Positions 61,144 through 64,000 of a DNA stretch of 64,000 nt are shown here, piece after piece. Position 1 is the stretch's first letter, and each line of letters starts with the position of its first letter. The notes below the pieces were generated by a model that was not told the DNA's origin, made no database searches, and was given only the letters and a program-made list of their open reading frames with translations. The stretch covers positions 4,380 to 68,379 of the forward strand of contig UQRL01000005.1 of the NCBI GenBank assembly GCA_900543555.1, written 5' to 3'. The DNA is from an uncultured Oscillospiraceae bacterium. GTDB lineage: Bacteria > Bacillota > Clostridia > Oscillospirales > Acutalibacteraceae. The translations under genes were made by a program, and so were the position numbers.

Positions 61144-61310
61144 ACCGTTGTCACAGGCGTAACGCTACTGACGAGCGAAACGTAGACAACATTGAAAGAG
61201 CTGACACATCACAATTTTGCCAGAAGAAAAGGAAGGCCCCGCCGAATGGCAGAGGAGCATAAAGAAGTATTGTAAAAATACTGACCTATGCCAAGTGAAC
61301 GGGAAATAAG

Positions 61311-61357
61311 AAAACTCTATGTGAATGGACGAACCATTTGCATAGAGTTTTATTTTG
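61311..61357 (+). terminator. Terminator-like hairpin of the element remnant
   Basis: AAAACTCTATG pairs with CATAGAGTTTT around an inner AATGG/CCATT stem, followed by ATTTT. Confidence 0.75.
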
Positions 61358-61473
61358 CTTATTTTAAATTTCAGCGTCCGTAGGATGCGCAGCCGTCACC
61401 GAAGGTGGCGATCTTGGAGACTTGGGGGGTATCCCTCAACAAGCATTTTGGGCGGTGCAATCCGGTCAAAATC

Positions 61474-61495
61474 GCAAAACATATATATGTTTTGC
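61474..61495. repeat. Perfect 22-bp palindrome
   Basis: GCAAAACATAT followed directly by its reverse complement ATATGTTTTGC, 54 bp upstream of the -35 of the methyltransferase operon. The size of a dimeric regulator site. Confidence 0.7.
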
Positions 61496-61548
61496 ATTGC
61501 TTGCCAATCTGTCCTTTTATGAATTTTTGCAAACTTTCCTCATAAGAC

Positions 61549-61577
61549 TTGACTGGTTAGTCATAGCTAACTATAAT
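61549..61577 (+). promoter_or_regulatory. Methyltransferase operon promoter with the same dyad operator
   Basis: TTGACT (61549-61554), 17-bp spacer, TATAAT (61572-61577). Spacer dyad GTTAGT-CATA-GCTAAC (61556-61571) in the same register as in the ABC promoter at 60206-60234. Confidence 0.9.
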
Positions 61578-61612
61578 AAAAGCGGATTATTATGCCGGTT
61601 TGAGGGATTCAC

Positions 61613-62464
61613 ATGGACAAATATAAGATCGAAAAGAATACGGTACAGGAAACATTGATTATCCCGCTTTATGGCCGCCGATTGTGCTCTCGGATGTTCC
61701 CTACTCTGTTTCAAGATGAAAGTGCTGCGGAACTGATGGAGCGCATTGACTATGATTTCTCGAAATTGGATAAGGAATCAAACAGACTGATGCAGGTGTT
61801 CGGCGCACTGGAAGTCGCCATGCGCCAGAGTGATCTGGCCTGGGAGGTGCGGGATTATCTGAAATCCCATCCAAAGGCGGCGGTCATCAATCTCGGCTGC
61901 GGGCTGGACAACACCAGCCGGGCCTGCGACAACGGAAGCTGTAAAATCTACAACATCGACCTATCGGATGTGATTGAACTGCGAAACCGTCTTCTGCCCG
62001 CCGAAGCAAGGGAACGGAATCTGGCGCTGGATTTGAACGATCCGGCCTGGCTGGACGCTATAGATACCGACCCGGTGAACGGCACAGTGTTGTTTGCCGC
62101 CGGGGTATTTTATTATTTCACTACGCAGCAGATGCAACGGCTGATAACTGCCATGGCGAAACGGTTTCCCGGCGGACGGCTGGTATTTGATGGAGCGGGG
62201 AAAACCGCCGTCAAGTTGATGCTCAAAACATGGGTGAAACAGGCGGGCATCAAGGATGTCGGCGCATATTTCTCCGTAAAGGACGCCAAAAGGGAGCTGG
62301 AGCGTTGGTCGCCGCTCCTTTCCGTTTCCAGTCGCGGGTATATGCAGGGCTACCGGAAGCTGGCGGGGCCGGGGGTAAAACCCATCCACCGCCTTCTGGC
62401 TACAATCGCTGACGGACCGCTGCATCTGCAAATCGTGCGGATGGAATTTAAGGAGGTGCCTTGA
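61613..62464 (+). CDS. Class I SAM methyltransferase, leucine carboxyl methyltransferase-like
   Basis: A 283-residue methyltransferase of the LCM/Tcmp family: PLYGRRLCSRMFPTLFQDE near the N-terminus, SAM-binding VINLGCGLDNTSRAC (~residues 80-95), acidic YNIDLSDVIELR and GTVLFAAGVFYYFT. Family members methylate carboxyl groups of small molecules or proteins. RBS GAGGG. First gene of an operon with the next genes; the stop overlaps the next ATG (TGATG). Confidence 0.88.
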   Translation: MDKYKIEKNTVQETLIIPLYGRRLCSRMFPTLFQDESAAELMERIDYDFSKLDKESNRLMQVFGALEVAMRQSDLAWEVRDYLKSHPKAAVINLGCGLDNTSRACDNGSCKIYNIDLSDVIELRNRLLPAEARERNLALDLNDPAWLDAIDTDPVNGTVLFAAGVFYYFTTQQMQRLITAMAKRFPGGRLVFDGAGKTAVKLMLKTWVKQAGIKDVGAYFSVKDAKRELERWSPLLSVSSRGYMQGYRKLAGPGVKPIHRLLATIADGPLHLQIVRMEFKEVP

Positions 62465-62976
62465 TGAACTGGTTGCGGACGATATTAGACGGATTTGCCA
62501 TGGCTGCCTATTTTAACCTGTTCGCCGCGGCGGTGGCGCTGTATAAGCCCCGGCTGATGTTTCCCTGCTATCCGCCCGCCATCATCAAGGCCGCAAAAGA
62601 TCCGCCGACAAAGGCCGAAAACCGTTTTTACTGGCTTTGGATCTGCTTTGGGGAGTGGCTGCCCCTCCTCCTTTATGGTGCGGTCAGCACTGTGGAGGGC
62701 GGCACAACAGACTTCTGGCGTCTGGCCCTGACGGGGTATATCCAGTGGATGATCGTCAATGTCTGTGATCTGTTCTTTCTGGACCTCTGGCTGATACAGA
62801 AGAAAGCAAAGCGCCGCTTTGTCATCCCAGGAACCGAAGGGCACCCCGGCTATGGGTTCAAAGCCTGGATGAAGGGATACGCTCTGCCGGAGCATCTGCT
62901 TCAGTGGCCACTCTTGTTGTGCCCACTCATGGCGGCGGCCCAGGCGGGATTGTGTCTGTTGTTACAAAAAATATGA
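62464..62976 (+). CDS. Four-helix membrane protein
   Basis: A 170-residue integral membrane protein with hydrophobic segments near residues 8-28, 55-75, 88-110 and 145-166 and a conserved-looking PRLMFPCYPPAIIKAAKDPPTKAENRFYW loop. Start ATG 62464 has AAGGAGG. No family recognised. Encoded between two methyltransferases, it may be a membrane partner. Confidence 0.75.
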   Translation: MNWLRTILDGFAMAAYFNLFAAAVALYKPRLMFPCYPPAIIKAAKDPPTKAENRFYWLWICFGEWLPLLLYGAVSTVEGGTTDFWRLALTGYIQWMIVNVCDLFFLDLWLIQKKAKRRFVIPGTEGHPGYGFKAWMKGYALPEHLLQWPLLLCPLMAAAQAGLCLLLQKI

Positions 62977-62996
62977 TAATTAAGGAGATGGTTCAA

Positions 62997-63812
62997 ATGA
63001 AGCAAAATCAAGTCCAGCAAAAAGAGATCCGCCTTGGGGCGCATGGAGAGGATTACGGGAGCTGGATGTCAAACCCTGTTTTCTATGTGGTAGGCGCCCT
63101 TTTGGCGCTGTCTGTGGTACTGGCGGTGCTGTCCTTTGTGGTGTTCCATATCACGGCGCTGGGTGTGGTGTTCGTGATTGCCGCAGTGATCCTGCTGGCG
63201 CTGCTCCTGTGGTGCGCTTGGATACGGCGTCAATATGCCTTTGGGGGCGGCGGCATGATGGATCGGACCCACCTGGTCATCCTCTCCCATCTGGATTTTG
63301 ACGGGCAGGGGCAGCTGCTGGAAGTGGGCTGCGGCTCCGGGCCATTATCCATCCGGGCGGCTCTTACCTGGCCATCGGCCCAGGTGGTGGGCATTGACTA
63401 TTGGGGCGTAGACTTCGGCTACAACCAGGCTATGTGCGAGAAAAACGCCGCAAGCGAAGGTGTAGCCGCCCGGTGCCGGTTTCAGCATGGGGACGCCAAC
63501 AAGCTGGACTTCCCGGATGAGAGCTTCGACGCTGTGGTGAGCAACTATGTCTATCACAACATCATGGGTTCAGACAAGCGGGCGTTGCTGCTGGAAACCC
63601 TGCGGGTGCTGAAAAAGGGCGGCGTGTTCGCCCTCAACGATGAGATGAAGCCCCGCATGTACGGGGACATGGAGGACTTCGCCCAGGAGCTGCGGGACAT
63701 GGGGTATGAGGACGTACACATCATCGACACGGCCCAGGAGGCCTTCGGCTCCCGCCGGCGGGCGGCCATGATGATGCTGGGCGACTCCCGGATGCTTGTG
63801 GGGCGGAAATAG
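62997..63812 (+). CDS. Membrane-anchored class I SAM methyltransferase
   Basis: A 271-residue protein: two N-terminal membrane helices (residues ~28-50 and ~55-77), then a Methyltransf_11/25-type domain (HLVILSHLDFDGQGQLLEVGCGSG, VVGIDYWG, FQHGDANKLDFPDESFDAVVSNYVYHNI, LKKGGVFALNDE). RBS AAGGAG 10 bases before ATG 62997; the frame open to 62904 overlaps the previous gene. Membrane tethering suggests a lipid or membrane-delivered substrate. Confidence 0.88.
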   Translation: MKQNQVQQKEIRLGAHGEDYGSWMSNPVFYVVGALLALSVVLAVLSFVVFHITALGVVFVIAAVILLALLLWCAWIRRQYAFGGGGMMDRTHLVILSHLDFDGQGQLLEVGCGSGPLSIRAALTWPSAQVVGIDYWGVDFGYNQAMCEKNAASEGVAARCRFQHGDANKLDFPDESFDAVVSNYVYHNIMGSDKRALLLETLRVLKKGGVFALNDEMKPRMYGDMEDFAQELRDMGYEDVHIIDTAQEAFGSRRRAAMMMLGDSRMLVGRK

Positions 63813-63831
63813 AGGTTAGAGGAGGGGTTCC

Positions 63832-64000
63832 ATGACGCTTGCAGAATTTTGCCGGGTTTATCCAACCACTGCCTTCACGGTCAGCGGCGGGAAACCCTTT
63901 ACTTATCGCTACTATCAAAATCCCCTGGCCGAAGCCACACTGGTTCTGCTCACGGGCGGCATTGGGCTGTCCGACCTGTTTTATAAGCACTTTGCCCGGT
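63832..64000 (+). CDS. Alpha/beta hydrolase-like protein, N-terminal part
   Basis: 56 codons from ATG 63832 to the window end: FTVSGGKPFTYRYYQNPLAE then ATLVLLTGGIGLSDLFYKHF, the strand-loop with oxyanion GG that opens alpha/beta hydrolases. RBS GGAGGGG. 19 bp after the methyltransferase, so the fourth gene of the operon. The catalytic residues lie outside the window. Confidence 0.7.
   Translation, partial: MTLAEFCRVYPTTAFTVSGGKPFTYRYYQNPLAEATLVLLTGGIGLSDLFYKHFAR

Larger units (their letters stand above)
61144..61548. other. Gap before the methyltransferase operon
   Basis: No intact gene. 61207-61308 can be read as ILPEEKEGPAEWQRSIKKYC then KNTDLCQVNGK-stop, a possible fragment. The rest contains a terminator (61311-61357) and a 22-bp palindrome (61474-61495). 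Confidence 0.45.

Noticed and set aside
1..64000. CRISPR arrays, insertion sequences, rRNA, replication origin
   Set aside because: No regularly spaced repeats, transposase motifs, rRNA sequence or DnaA-box cluster seen.

Overview
The window looks like chromosomal DNA of a GC-rich gut Clostridia species, most likely Oscillospirales (Flavonifractor/Oscillibacter-like). The evidence is family content (DUF1848, DUF3783, QueT, DtxR-type regulators, DUF6110), good Shine-Dalgarno sites, some GTG/TTG starts and TTGACA/TATAAT promoters. The assignment is inference from gene content; no marker gene was compared.

Positions 1-16.5 kb are mostly housekeeping and metabolism: the end of nfo, a Ca2+-type P-ATPase, a flavin reductase, a DUF1848 protein, a rhamnose operon (rhaB, a fucose/arabinose-isomerase-like gene in the place of rhaA, rhaD) with its AraC regulator, a GT51 transglycosylase, yaaA, a CcdA-thioredoxin fusion, a DtxR-like regulator, a TrkH channel, queT under a preQ1-I riboswitch, and tRNA-Leu(UAG). 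Two lower-GC orphan genes (DUF5071-like, LRR) follow.

Positions 18.5-34.8 kb are one minus-strand molybdenum-hydroxylase island of 14 genes. It reads from a 2Fe-2S subunit and a molybdopterin subunit through an unusual FAD subunit with an inserted GltD-like NAD(P)H module, a degenerate paralogue of that protein, cofactor maturation genes (NTP transferase-HTH fusion, phosphatase-HD fusion, XdhC, MPT-binding protein, moaC, moaA, MOSC-Mog fusion) to the molybdate transporter modABC. A divergent Crp-type regulator (35.1 kb) is the probable controller.

Positions 35.8-45 kb hold a redox patch controlled by a LysR regulator and scarred by deletions: an ABC-ATPase remnant fused to an NmrA-like reductase, and a flavodoxin-like lipoprotein reduced to its two ends. 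Then come an aldo/keto reductase, a flavin reductase, a RibD-like reductase, a flotillin pair and glgA with a repetitive Ala/Lys/Pro-rich N-terminal extension.

Positions 45-64 kb are accessory DNA. An SLH/InlB-repeat surface protein gene is truncated at its 5' end and broken by two frameshifts. It abuts three genes and a serine-recombinase fragment of a decayed integrative element. Next is a metal P1B-ATPase operon (26-aa peptide, DUF6110 protein, ATPase) with a frameshifted TetR gene. The last block is an AraC/heterodimeric ABC transporter/M14-hydrolase operon facing a methyltransferase operon that runs off the end, with a SprT-like remnant between them. The two facing operons have near-identical promoters whose 17-bp spacers carry the same GTTAGT-N4-RCTAAC dyad. 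That makes them a probable single regulon, and the most interesting candidate system in the window.
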